DNA of 64,000 nt from NCBI GenBank assembly GCA_930367215.1, contig OV884057.1, positions 249,824,830-249,888,829 on the forward strand. Direction: 5' to 3'. Shown piece after piece: positions 52,727 through 63,647 of this stretch (its first letter is position 1; each line of letters opens with the position of its first letter). A program made the translations under genes and the position numbers. This DNA is from Pollenia angustigena. Taxonomy: Eukaryota; Arthropoda; Insecta; Diptera; Polleniidae. The notes beneath the pieces are model-generated. The model was not told the DNA's origin. It did no database searches and saw only the letters and a program-made list of their open reading frames with translations.

Positions 52727-53960
52727 AACAAGTTAGAGTGCTATATTCGGCTGTGCCGAATCTTTGATACCCTCCACCGACAGTTCGAATGTTTAAGGAG
52801 TAATATCTGTATGATGTTATTATTATCTTAAACTGTGACGATTTGTTATTAATTATGGATTTAGGCGACTAAACTGTTTTCCGGCAGTAGGGTTTATATG
52901 GGGCCTAGGGTAAATTATGGACCGATCTTCACGAAATTTCACAGTCTTTTTCCCAGTTCTATAAAACTTTGATGTACCAAATTTTGTTATGATAGCATTA
53001 TTTTTTACGGATTTAGGCGTACTAAACTGTTTTCCGGGAGTAGGGTTTATATGGGGCCCAGGGTAAATTATGTACCGATCTTCACGAAATTACACAGTTT
53101 TATTTCTTGTCCCATAAAACTTTGATGTACCAAATTTTGTTATGATAGCATTATATTTTACGTTTTTAGGCGTACTAAGTTGTTTTCCGGGAGTAAAGTT
53201 TATATGGGGCCTATGGTTAATTATGAACCGATATTCACGAAATTTTAAAGATTTATTTTTAGTTCTATAAAACTTTGATGTACCAAATTTTGTTATGATA
53301 GCATTATTTTTTACGTTTTTAGGCGTACTAAGTTGTTTTCCGAAGGTAGGTTTTATATGGGGCCTATGGTAAATTATGGACCGATCTTCACGAAACTTAA
53401 CAGTTTAATTTCTAGTCATATGTAACTGTGACTTGCCAACATTTGTAAAGATAGCATTGTTAGTTAGGGTTTTAGGCTTAATATACTGTTTTCCGGGAGT
53501 AGGGCTTATATGGGGCCTAGGGTAAATTATTGACGGATCTTCACGAAATTTCACAGCGTGATTTCCAGTTGAATAAAACGAATTGTTGCGAAATCTTATA
53601 TCATTCTGTGCATTTTTCCACCATTTTATCAATTTTTTTTGGGTGGTGGTTCCACATTTTGATTCATAGCTCCGATCCTATTGAACCGATTTTGCTGAAT
53701 TTCAATCCCAAACTGCTTAGGATAACTACAAGCAATTTGACACCAAGTTTGTTGATTTCTTTTGAGATTTTCGAAACTGAGCGTGTTTTCAACAGACGGA
53801 CAGACGGACAGACAGACGGACATGGCTAAATCGACTTAAAATTACTCAAGGACCCAGAATATATATACTTTATAGGGTCTGAGGTGAATAGTAAAAAAGT
53901 TTCACACGGAATGACAAACTGAATATACCCTCTTCACAACTAATTGTGGTGGAGGGTATA
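52727..53960 (-). repeat. Interspersed repeat family 1, copy B
   Basis: Mirror orientation of copy A (29090-30191): starts GCTATATTCGGCTGTGCCGA and ends TTGTGGTGGAGGGTATAAAA. It holds five tandem units of about 153 bp, seen from TTTATATGGGGCC at about 52890, 53046, 53199, 53350 and 53504. The conserved 64-residue minus ORF at 53629-53823 matches that of copy A (SVCLSVCPSVENTL; GAMNQNVEPPPKK). Confidence 0.82.
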
Positions 53961-54009
53961 AAAACTATAAAAAAAAATCATCTCAACAACAAGTTACACA
54001 GCAATAAGT

Positions 54010-54080
54010 ATACGTATGCAGCACAAAAAGCCACTTTCTTAATTTTTTTTTTAGAAAAGTGGCATATGCTGCACAAAACA
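54010..54080. repeat. Imperfect hairpin GCAGCAC...GTGGC...GCTGC
   Basis: TATGCAGCACAAAAAGCCAC TTTCT (54016-54040) pairs with AGAAAAGTGGCATATGCTGC (54052-54071). A small foldback of unknown origin next to repeat copy B. Confidence 0.6.
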
Positions 54081-54156
54081 ATATTTTTCATTTAAAAAAA
54101 AATACTATTAAATTCTAACTTTATTCATGAAAGTGCGCAAAAATTTGCATTTTTCT

Positions 54157-54489
54157 TCAAAACATATACCGGAAGCAGTGGTAAAAATATAAAAAAATTC
54201 TATCGGGTACAATTTGAGAAATCTTCATGTAAATCTTCTTTGTCATTTTTCTCCACTCCGACTTTTTGGCATATGCGCCAAACCAATTCTGAGCTGACGA
54301 ATTGTCTTTGGATTTTCTGAAACTTTTCACGGATATTCCATCCTCTGTTATGCTTATGCAAATAATTTCCTCTAGAGAATCGATCGAAGTATCTTGCTTA
54401 AAAAATTTATTCATTAGACCACTTGTAGCCCTCTTTGATTTTGTTGGTGGAGCTTCTTCTTCAAGTTCTATGTTATAGTCACTGAACAT
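54157..54489 (-). pseudogene. Possible hAT transposase fragment, 110 residues
   Basis: The sequence KSKRATSGLMNKFFKQ leads to SLEEIICISITEDGISVKSF and KMTKKIYMKI. The pattern (short basic region, then I/L-x-I-x-x-D/E-G-I/F-S-h, then a K-x-I helix) resembles the region between the BED finger and catalytic domain of hAT transposases. No DDE residues or dimerisation domain are present. It lies within inverted hAT-like ends (51223-55168), which supports the reading. Confidence 0.4.
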
Positions 54490-55168
54490 TTACGAAAATA
54501 CATTTTGGCCACCTGTTACATTTAGCATTATTTTGATTTATCCTTCATATAATATTTTTAAACCAAACTCATTCCAAAGAGGGAAATGCATGAACGATTT
54601 TGTTTTAAAAAACGGGCGTGGTCGATCAAGTTTTAAAAACGACCTTGTAGTGAGAGTTCATAAAAATATTCCATTTTATCTACTTTATTTTATTAGTATA
54701 TATTATTTTTGGAAGAACAACACTTAAAACCACGAAAAACTAAGGTCATTTTCTAAATAGTAGTTGGATTAAAATTATCGTTCGATTTCAGTCTCACTTC
54801 ATTTCGGTTTCTAGAACATACCCGGAAAATGAGTATAAATCTTTGAGTTAATATATCCATCTCGTTTTTTTTCTTTAAATTATTAAATTTTGTTGAGACA
54901 ATGTAACAGAAATATAAGCTAAATTACTCACTTAATATGACTGTTTTTTTTAATTCCAACGGACATATACATTTGTCTGTTTATTCGACTTAAAACTATA
55001 AAAAATTATACGCTAAACAAAAATACGATATATAATTATTATTCGATTAATCGGTATTAATTCTTCGATTAATCCTTTATTCGAAATTACCAATTTTAAA
55101 TTATTCGAACAATTAATCGTGTAAAATTGTTCGACTAATCGAACAAGAATTAGTCGACTGAACACCCT

Positions 55169-55332
55169 AAAAAATAATGAAAAAAAAAAGTTTTTAGATG
55201 CTTATAGATTTTAGCATATCTTCTTAAGGGATTATGATATCCCCATAATTTTTTTTTAATTTATGAAGAAATGCTTTGTTTTCTAAATATGTTAAGTTAA
55301 ATGGTATTATCAGAAAAATTATACATATACAT
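55169..55332. other. Short AT-rich spacer between two TIR elements
   Basis: Contains A-runs and TATACATATACATATGTACAT, whose last eight bases form the left flank duplication of the next element. Confidence 0.5.
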
Positions 55333-56231
55333 ATGTACATTAGGGTGGCGCCGAAATTTCAACTTTCGATTTTCGCAAATGCTCAGGCGAAATATTGTGC
55401 TGATTGGTCAGAGATATAACTGCTAAAAATTTCAGCAATATCGGACAACTTAAAGTGCTGCCCCAAAGAGGTCAAAGGTCAAATATAAGCAAATTTTATA
55501 TTTCTATTAGGAATTTTCTTGCTTGTTCTTGGATTGGCACGAAAATTGTTCATTCATTTAATGAAGGGTGGTTAAAATATTTTGCGAATATTTTTTGGAA
55601 AAATTAACCCTTTTGAGCTTAGAAATATAAGTTTTTTTAAACAAATTTAAGAATATTAGCCCTTTTTATATTGTGTTAAAATAACATGCTATTTTTTTAT
55701 TTTTAATAATGGGTAAATTACATAATAAAGTGCAATGTTCTTCGAATATTGATATAAATAATTTGAAACTAGCAAAAATTTACAGGATGGTGTTCGACAG
55801 GATTATGAAACTCAAGATTCAATTAAATTTTAGATGGTACCAGAAATAGCATTTAAAGATTTGCAAATGAGAAAACATTAGAAAACTTTCAACGCAATGA
55901 CCATAAAGAATTTTTAGAACTTATAATAGTAATATTCTAAGAAGGAAGTCCGCCTAAAGCCATTAAATTTACGAAACCTGGAGCTGTGCATTTAGCCAGA
56001 TCGATGGCAAAGGCCATTTATTGTTGGAAAATACCTATTTTTCGAAAACAATTTCCTGCGTTAAACGAAATTGAAGTTAAAGGTTTAATCGAAGTTGCTG
56101 GATTTTGTTGTTAAGTGCTATTCGCAATTCTGGTTAAATGCTGATTAAGCAGACCAACCTCCTTTAACGACATTGAATTCTTGAGAAATTTGGAAAATTA
56201 CAAAAAAATGAACCAAAATATAGATAAAGCA

Positions 56232-57532
56232 CACGCAGAGAAAAAAAAATGTTTGGGCATGGTTACGGCAACAACACTATGTTTAATGTAACAATATATT
56301 GTTGTAGTACACAAATAATTGTTTTTTTTATTTTATATCAACAATATTATAGTTACTGTAAACATATCAATGTTTATCGCAATTATGAATTTGAGTATTG
56401 CTGACCGAAAAATAATTATTTTTCTAACAACTTAATTAAGATAACTTTCAAAACATATTATATTTCTCACAACCATATCATGATATTTAATAGCCATAAC
56501 ATGATAACTTTCTATACATTTATCATATTATGTTAAAGATGCAATCAAACTATTTTTACTCTAATCATATTATGTAAGCGCCATTTGTAAAATAATTTTG
56601 AAGAAGTTGTGTCGTTTTTTTTATTTGTGAGCGGTTAAACAATTAAAAGATAAAATTCCATAAAAAAATAAGTTTAAAGAAATTAAAAAATTAAAATATT
56701 AGCGGAATTCAGTCAAGTATTAGTGATGTAATAGTGCAAATGCAAAATATCATAGTTTTTTTGTAAAATCCAACAACAAAACACACAGAGATTTCGTTAT
56801 ATTTTATATTTCTGCGGTTTTCATTGGCAACCGCATATGTCTTAAAACAAATTGTTCAGGAAAACCGAAAACCATTCTAGATCAAACTATGGGCTAGGTA
56901 TTGCACATTTTAAACTTTGTCATTACGTTAAAAAATCGGAATTGATCCATCTTTTTTTAAAAAAATGTAAAGAGCGTTCAAAATTAGGCAATATGGCATC
57001 AACATCTTAAAATCGAAAAAATGGACACACGCGGTTGCCCATGAAAACCACAGATTTTTCATTTGCTCTTTTGCAAGCCTGATATTGAACTCCGCTATTT
57101 GATTTACATTAAGAAAAATTGTAAAAAGCCACAAAATAAAAAATCGATTCAAAAATATTTAAATTTATTTTGTATTTTTATGACATTTATGAAAGGTGCT
57201 GTATCATAATATGATTGCTTCTAAATTTATTATGATTAACATGATGATAATATGATTACTTCTTAGCTTATTATGATTAACATGACAATAATATGATTAA
57301 TTTCTTAGCTTATTATGATTAACATGACAATAATTTGATTACTTCTTAACTTAATATGATTAACAGAATAATAATATGATTAAGGGAAAAATATTATGAT
57401 GACATATTACGAGTATATTTAGTCATAATATGATTCAATAATAAACTTAATATGGTGACTACAATCATAATTCTTATCATAATATGTTGCTCTTAGAATA
57501 TGTTTACCACAACCATGTTTTTTATTTGCGTG
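56232..57532. mobile_element. MITE with CACGCAGAGAAAA ends, copy 3 (1301 bp)
   Basis: Left end CACGCAGAGAAAAAAAAATG, right end CATGTTTTTTATTTGCGTG. It interrupts the protein remnant of the host element. The interior has inverted TGGTTTTCATGGGCAACCGC-type blocks at about 56815 and 57045 (also found at 41925), and four tandem units of about 41 bp built on TTATGATTAACATGACAATA (57226-57390). Larger than the other family members; may be a composite. Confidence 0.72.
57226..57395. repeat. Tandem repeat, about 41-bp unit, four copies
   Basis: TTATTATGATTAACATGA... TAATATGATTACTTCTTAGC repeats four times with small changes. Inside the MITE copy 3. Confidence 0.75.
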
Positions 57533-58407
57533 CAATAACAAAATTTCTAAACCATCTTTACTATTTGAATGAAGAATGTGTAGGTTTTTCGTTATTTAAT
57601 GATAGAATAGATTTTGAAGCTAAAGTAAAGTTTGTTTCGAAGATGTCAGTTAATGTCTCAGAAGATAATCTGGATGAAGATAAAGAATTTCCGAACAAAC
57701 TTACGCTTAAACGTCAAAATCTCAAATGCTTTATTAGCAGAGATAATTTAAAGGAATTGTTCTCCAAGAATACTAGGAAACTTTTTAAATTTCTACAGAT
57801 TTTTTAAAAATAGAGCCAAGTTTATGGAATAATTTACCCGAATATCAAAGGGCAAAAAATATGAAAGACTGCGCCGAAAGAGGAATTAAGCTTATCCAAT
57901 ATAACCATGAAAAAATAACGAAAGATAAGGATCAGAGACAACATCTATTCAAAGTAATACAAATTTTGTTGTATCATTTGTGTCATTTTTTCTTTAACAA
58001 GAGAGAAGGGTTGATGCTTTTTTCACAAAAAGTTTATTAACATATTTCAGATTATTGAAAACAAACTGTTTGTAACACTTATAAAACAGAGGACTGTTTG
58101 ATCCACAGGACATGGGAGGGTTAATGTTTTCAAAACATTTTCTAAATATTCCTATCACACGAAAGAATAAATTTTACAAATTTCACGCCCAGCCAGGAAA
58201 GAAACAGCTAAAATACTTAATGAAAATGTAGAATTTACTGAAATTTGACCTTTGACTTCTTTGGGGCAGCACTTTAAATTATCCGATTTCACTCAAACTT
58301 TTTTATATTTATTGTCTAGACCAATTAGCACAATATTCCGCCTGGGCTTCTTTAAAATTTAGCAACAAAATTTCATTCATACACTTCAGTGCCACCCTAA
58401 TCTACAT

Positions 58408-58751
58408 CTGGACCACCGAATAGCGTGAAAATATAAGACAGTGTTTTCTTAGCAATCTTGCATGGATTCACTTAAATTTTTTAAAAATAAAATACAATTT
58501 TTCTATACATTTCATCTTTAAACATTTCTCTGCAAAGCTGCATCATTTGATTTTTAAAATTTAGTGGTCGAAAAATAGGGGGTTTGACACAAAAATCGCT
58601 CTCTGTGTCGGCCGAAATACGTCGTGCATAACAAACTCTGCGTCAGGTTTATTTCTACATATTTCTTATGTCGACGAACGACGCCAAAACTGTTGGCTCA
58701 AGTCCCTTTCACTTTAAGATTTGTTTTATTTTTTATCTGTAACAAAAATAT
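58408..58751. other. Spacer between two TIR elements
   Basis: No gene recognised. A short GC-richer stretch at 58600-58690 (CTCTGTGTCGGCCGAAATAC, GTCGACGAACGACGCC) has no identified family. Confidence 0.5.
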
Positions 58752-58759
58752 GTACATAT

Positions 58760-60244
58760 CAGTGATGCCAAATGTAGGGAATTTTCCCTTTATGTAGGGA
58801 TATTTTTCAAGCGTGGGGAAAAAAGGACAGATTTTTTATTTTAAGGCAAATGTAGGGAATTTTCAAAATTATATTTTTCAATATATTTTCTAAAAATACG
58901 TAAATATTCATCTAATTTTCATTTAAAAATTAAAATTTTTCATATACAATAGCATTTTATTACAAATGTAGTATTTTTTAAAAGAAACCACATACCATGA
59001 GTCCTAACAGCCTGGCAATCCATATTTTAAAATCATGTACCCGAATATTCTTCGAACCGCCTAATATATAATTAAGTGGCAACGTATTATTTACATACGC
59101 ACTCATATTCTCTAAAATGTAGGCGAATATTAAAAGCGAATATCTAATAAATGAAATTTCTGCATAGAAATTTATTTGTAAGAGAAATAAAAGTAAACAA
59201 TTTAAAATTTTTAAATGAAAACTTTTAAGGATATGAAGTGATTTACTTTTAAAAGGAACTTTTTTTATATTTAAGTTCAGGGGAACTGAAGAAAATATTT
59301 TGTTTTTTAAATTTTACAGAGCCCCTTTTTATTTGGTACCAAGTTTGCTAAAAATTATTAGATACTTATGTTGAAAAAATTATTAAAAATAAGTGTTCTT
59401 GAAAACTATTAAGCTCTTAAAAAATTAACAAAAGATGAGGAAATGATAAATCAAATACGAAGTTTGACTCTGTTTTTTTTCTAGATTAAAGGACTCATAG
59501 ATGCGTTTCTGTCAAAAATTGTTTTTTTAATAAATAAATTTTAATAATCAGTATTGTGGTTATTTTGTTGAACTATTTCTGGTTTGAATCCAAATTTTTT
59601 TTTAATATTTTTTAAAAAAAAAAAAGGTAACAAGAAAAAGAAAGACAAAAAAATGAAAAACAAAAAATGTACTTTGAACTTCAAGAAGAAAACAGAAGTA
59701 AGGAAAAACCTGTAAAATAAATTAAAATAGATAATCATTCAAAGCAAAATTTCGATCTACCAAAGGTTAAATACAATTTGGTTTAAGGATTGATGTTTGA
59801 CTATTGACGTCAGCAGTCGTCGATGGCTGCGAGTGTTAAACGGCAAGCCCTCTGAGGAGATTGAGTGGTTGCAATCGAAACATGGAAGAGTAACCTGTCC
59901 GTAAAAACGCCTGGGTTCGAGCCCAGCTTCAGTCAAGAATGAAAAATTATCAATAAATTTTAATTAATTTCATGTTGTAAAATTCCTTTCTTCATAAAAA
60001 TAATTTAATGAAAATAAAATTTGATGAACTTTAGCCTAATTAAAAATATTAAATAAATAAATTTTATTATAATAAATATGTACAAAATGTTAACAAAATA
60101 AATATATATTTGTTTGCTTGTCGCTAAAAACAATAAGTTTTTAACGTAGGGAAAAGTGTAGGGATTTTTTTTTTGGTTGTAGGGGAAAAAGGGGTTTTTT
60201 TGGACAAACGTGGGGATTTTTTGAAATTTTTCCTGGCATCACTG
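58760..60244. mobile_element. Non-autonomous hAT element, 1485 bp
   Basis: Ends CAGTGATGCCA / TGGCATCACTG with the exact 8-bp duplication GTACATAT on both sides (58752-58759, 60245-60252). Subterminal repeats TGTAGGGA and GTGGGGA occur several times at both ends. No transposase. The tRNA-derived SINE copy 2 lies inside. Confidence 0.9.
59671..60052 (+). mobile_element. tRNA-derived SINE-like repeat, copy 2
   Basis: Closely matches 30406-30812 over about 380 bp, including the tRNA-Ser-like head (59813-59845) and the B-box arm CTGGGTTCGAGCCCAG (59911-59926). Nested in the hAT element, so it inserted later than or travelled with it. Confidence 0.72.
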
Positions 60245-60291
60245 GTACATATCGGCGGTTAATTACACTGCTTTACAAATTTTTAATTTGG

Positions 60292-60831
60292 AAAAATACC
60301 AAGAACGCCACATGCCTAGATAAGTTAATTGGGACCTCCTGAACACGAAAAACGATGTAATTTTTTTTTTCTAAGTACCGTTTTTTAGATAACGGTACTT
60401 TTGTGTTTTTCGGTGTATGGTCCCACTCAAACCCTTGTGGAGCCAACCAAAAAGTCCGATCGAAATAAATCGGATGAAAAATAAAGTTTTTATTAAGGAT
60501 TTTGTGGAACGACAATTTTTTCATCTCATATAAAATTTCGTTTTTTTTTAAATACGTTAAAACTGATGGACGCCGAATATAGTGTGTGAGCAATGAAGAT
60601 AAAAATATTGTCGTTCCACAAAATCCTTAATAAAAACTTTATTTTTCATCCGAGTTTTTTCGATCGGACTTTTTGGTTGGGCTCCACAAGGGTTTGAGTG
60701 GGACCATACACCGAAAAACACAAAAGTACCGTTATCTAAAAAACGGTACTTAGAAAAAAAAATTACAGCGTTTTTCGTGTTCAGGAGGTCCCAATTAACT
60801 TAACTAGGCTTGTGGCGTTCTTGGTATTTTT
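60292..60831. repeat. Foldback element with about 238-bp arms
   Basis: Left arm 60292-60529 and right arm 60593-60831 are nearly exact reverse complements (shared blocks CAAACCCTTGTGGAGCCAAC, AAGGATTTTGTGGAACGACA, GGTACTTTTGTGTTTTTCGG). The loop is about 63 bp. A transcript would form a long, nearly perfect hairpin. No target duplication or ORF seen. Both ORFs of this region lie on the palindrome and look like by-products. Confidence 0.9.
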
Positions 60832-63647
60832 TGGCTGTAAGCCAGTGTTATTTAATTGTCGTATGTGGATATAAATTACATACGACATACGACAATAACA
60901 AATCAACCGACGATATGTACATACATGTAAATTTATTTTTAAAATATTTTTTTTAATGACAGGCACAAATAAAGGCTTTGAACATCTCCTTTTAACTAAA
61001 AATTTTAAAAGATATCCGTTAATACAAGTAAATTATTAATTAAAAGTTCACACGTGTATACTGAATTAGTTTGATTTTCATTCTTGTTCACGGATGTTGT
61101 GTGATTTCATGCCACTTGTAAAAAATTATTTTTTTTTATTTTAACGATGTTTTAAATTTTACATTCACTTTTTTTTAGTGTGTGGATGGATGTTACTGTT
61201 TTTTTTTTGATTTTTTTTTTTATAAATAATTAAAAAAAAAAAAATAATACTTTTTAAGCATCACAAGAACAACAAGAATCAACTTTAAAATAAAAAAAAC
61301 GATCATCGTTTTAGTACAACATGTGTGAGAAGTATCGATCAAACGTATCGGCCGTTTTTCTTCAGTTATTTGTAATTTCAGTGATCGTGTTTTGTCAATT
61401 TTTTTTTTATTAATTTAATTATATTGTTTTTGTTGCTTTTTGTCTTCAAGGTTAAGGCAAACTGGTCTCATCTCTCACCCCATTACTGTCTCTATCTCTC
61501 GCTCTCTTTTAGTCGGTATGATATGAATAGTATTGATAAAAATAGCTATCAGCAGAAATATCTGCTAAGTCTTCAGCCAGATAAATTTTGGTTGATTTAA
61601 TAAATTCTTTTATGTTAAAATTCTAATAAATAAATTAATATGAATATTTTAACAATAATTTATTTAACATTTTTTAAGATTAACTATTACAATTTGTTAA
61701 ATTGCTTAATACCTATTTCGTTTTTTACTCCATTTGAATTCTATTTATAGAAATATTTCTATTTTTTTAATAATTCCTTTCACTTTTAAATATTTAAGTG
61801 CGAAAGATGATTTGGAAAAATTCAAAATAGATTGTAGAGATACCACCACAAGTCACGTTTACTCCTACTGTATGCCTACAAAATATTAAGTTCGAAATTA
61901 GCAAAAAATTGCCAAAGTGTCATAGTTATTTTTATATTGTGTTATTAAGAGTTTGAATAAAATATATGTATATTAGAGAACCATTTTTTCTTATGAACGT
62001 TTTTTTTATTCAATAAATGGCCTCTTCTGCAATCCTAAATCTAGACTATAAATTCAAGAAGTCTGTTCCAGTTTTTGTAGTATTTTACAGTAGAAGTTTC
62101 GAAAAGAAGGAAATTATTTTCACCGTTCGTAAACAGGTTATTATACAAATATTGTACTAATTTATAGCTAAGGTTTTATGAAGCTTAAGGTTTCAGTTGG
62201 GAATATATAGGTAAGCATTAGGGAGTGGTTTTTCTGAAGGTAACTCACTTACTCAATTACTTAAGCACTTCGGTCTGGTGCGTGCTTAATCCAGTTCGTT
62301 ATACCAATAATGTGCATGTCGTCTTTCACTTGGTCCTTTCACCGGAGTCTTGGTCTTCCCCGTCTGAACTTTCCGTGGCTTTTTTGGCTGAAACGTTTGC
62401 ATTCATTCGACATACATACGCTTATACTCCTCATTAACACATTAACGATCCATAGATTTTGCCAAGGATTTTTCTCTAAAAAATACCGCTTTATTTGCTT
62501 TCGCAAGTACTTATTTTTCAGCGCGATTAAGAAGCACAGGTTGAATAAGCGAATTGTGTAATGTTATTTAAGTTTGATGGGAGAAAAATAAATAGAATCC
62601 CTCTCCTGTAAAATTTGCCTTTTGTCGCTTACGCAACTTTTATATCGTTATTTAAAAGCTTGAAATAGTTTTCAAGTTATAGTTTAATGGTGTTTTTTCA
62701 CCACGCTTGTAGCAATTTTCAACATTAAATTTTCTTACAATTCCAATAAGCGTTAACAGCACTGATTTTCAATAATGAATGTCAGCTGTTGTTAAAAATT
62801 TTGCGACAAAAAAAATGTAATAAACGTAAAACAAACGAAAAACAAAAAGTTTTTATATCCATCACAATAAAACTAAAAATCACAATACAACGCAAATTGT
62901 CCGCAAACACAAGAAAAAAATACTTGCTTGCATAAAAAAGTACTTTACGCAGATGCAAAAAAGGGTATAATCTCACACTCAGTTATAACTGCGGGTAAGA
63001 AATGGATCAAATTTTCCATTTATTGTTGCAACATGTTAAGAAAGGAAAACGACAACTTCTCACATTTTTGCATATATTTTTAGAATGGAACAAAAACCCG
63101 CACGAATGGTAGCATATATGGAACATTATTGTCAGAAAAGAAAACACCATAAGATGTAGCAATTTAAATTTCTAATGATTCCCCTGTATTTAAACAAGCT
63201 GTTGGCTTTTAGTTTATTTATAATCTTCTATATACATATATAAAGACGTTTGTGCCGTGTATCAAGAACCAGTGGACCGATTGACACTAAAATTGGACAA
63301 TAAATTATTTAAGTCGTAAGCCAAGTTTCTCTTAAGTTAAATCTTAATAGGTGGCGCTGTTGTCGTGATATTAAATTTTTTTTAATTTATGGTTTGATTT
63401 GACTAAAACTCACAAAATATATTTATTAAACAAACACAAGTTTCCTGATAAAATGTTGAATTTTATATATTTTTTGGACCAAGAAGAAGATTTATAAAAC
63501 CGTTAAAAAGTTCTTAAAACTTAAAAATTTGTGGAAACTTTTCAAAGGCCGTATGTGTCTTAAGTCTTTTGTTTTCAGTAATAAAATAAATTAAGACAAA
63601 TAGATCACAGAAATAAGGAAATATAAATTAAATTTGTGTTAAAATAT
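60832..63647. other. AT-rich DNA without a recognised gene
   Basis: Homopolymer runs (61120-61260), a CT-rich stretch TCTCTATCTCTCGCTCTCTT at about 61489-61509, and only short ORFs without recognisable domains. The segment 62225-62561 has two overlapping ORFs of ordinary composition that I could not relate to any family. If a host gene were nearby, these would be the first places to check. Confidence 0.5.

Larger units (their letters stand above)
51223..55168. mobile_element. hAT-like element with GGGTGTTCA ends, containing other repeats
   Basis: Left end AGGGTGTTCAATTAATCGGG and right end TAGTCGACTGAACACCCT are inverted. Both subterminal zones are filled with ATTCGATTAATCG-type strings (51223-51345, 55030-55160). 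The flanks are A/T-only, so an 8-bp duplication cannot be confirmed. A minus-strand ORF (54157-54489) resembles part of a hAT transposase. A repeat of family 1 and a transposon-associated ORF fragment lie inside. Confidence 0.6.
55880..57960 (+). pseudogene. Uncharacterised transposon-borne protein (interrupted)
   Basis: First part about 55880-56231: FLELIIVIF, EGSPPKAIKFTKPGAVHLAR, SMAKAIYCWKIPIFRKQF, then FNDIEFLRNLENYKKMNQ and NIDKA. After the MITE the frame resumes at 57533 with ITKFLNHLYYLNEECVGFSL, DFEAKVKFVSKM, NLKCFISRDNLKELFSKNTR and, after a shift, SLWNNLPEYQRAKNMKDCAE and RGIKLIQYNHEKITKDKDQ. I recognise this order (KPGAxHxARxMxKAIY; AITKFxNHLxYLxEE; AERGxxLIxxYN) as a protein family seen repeatedly as uncharacterised in insects and cnidarians, so a transposase or accessory protein is plausible. 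I see no assigned catalytic triad. Stops and shifts make it dead. The MITE excises to give DKA-ITKF in frame. Confidence 0.6.
55341..58399. mobile_element. TIR element with TAGGGTGGC ends carrying an uncharacterised protein remnant
   Basis: Ends TAGGGTGGCGCCGAAATTTC / CTTCAGTGCCACCCTA. The inverted arms extend about 165 bp (AAAGTGCTGCCCCAAAGAGG mirrored by CTTTGGGGCAGCACTTT). Flanks ATGTACAT (55333-55340) and ATCTACAT (58400-58407) match at seven of eight bases, indicating an 8-bp duplication as in hAT and related superfamilies. The coding remnant is on the plus strand and is interrupted by the MITE at 56232-57532. Confidence 0.8.

Noticed and set aside
53629..53823. SVCLSVCPSVE peptide as a secreted cysteine-rich toxin-like protein
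   Set aside because: The peptide is a translation of a GTCTGTCTGTCCGTCTG simple repeat within an interspersed repeat, present also at 29227. No signal peptide or cysteine framework.
60273..60593. 106-residue minus-strand ORF over the foldback
   Set aside because: It lies almost entirely in one arm of a long palindrome and has no matching domain; the mirror arm gives a similar short ORF.
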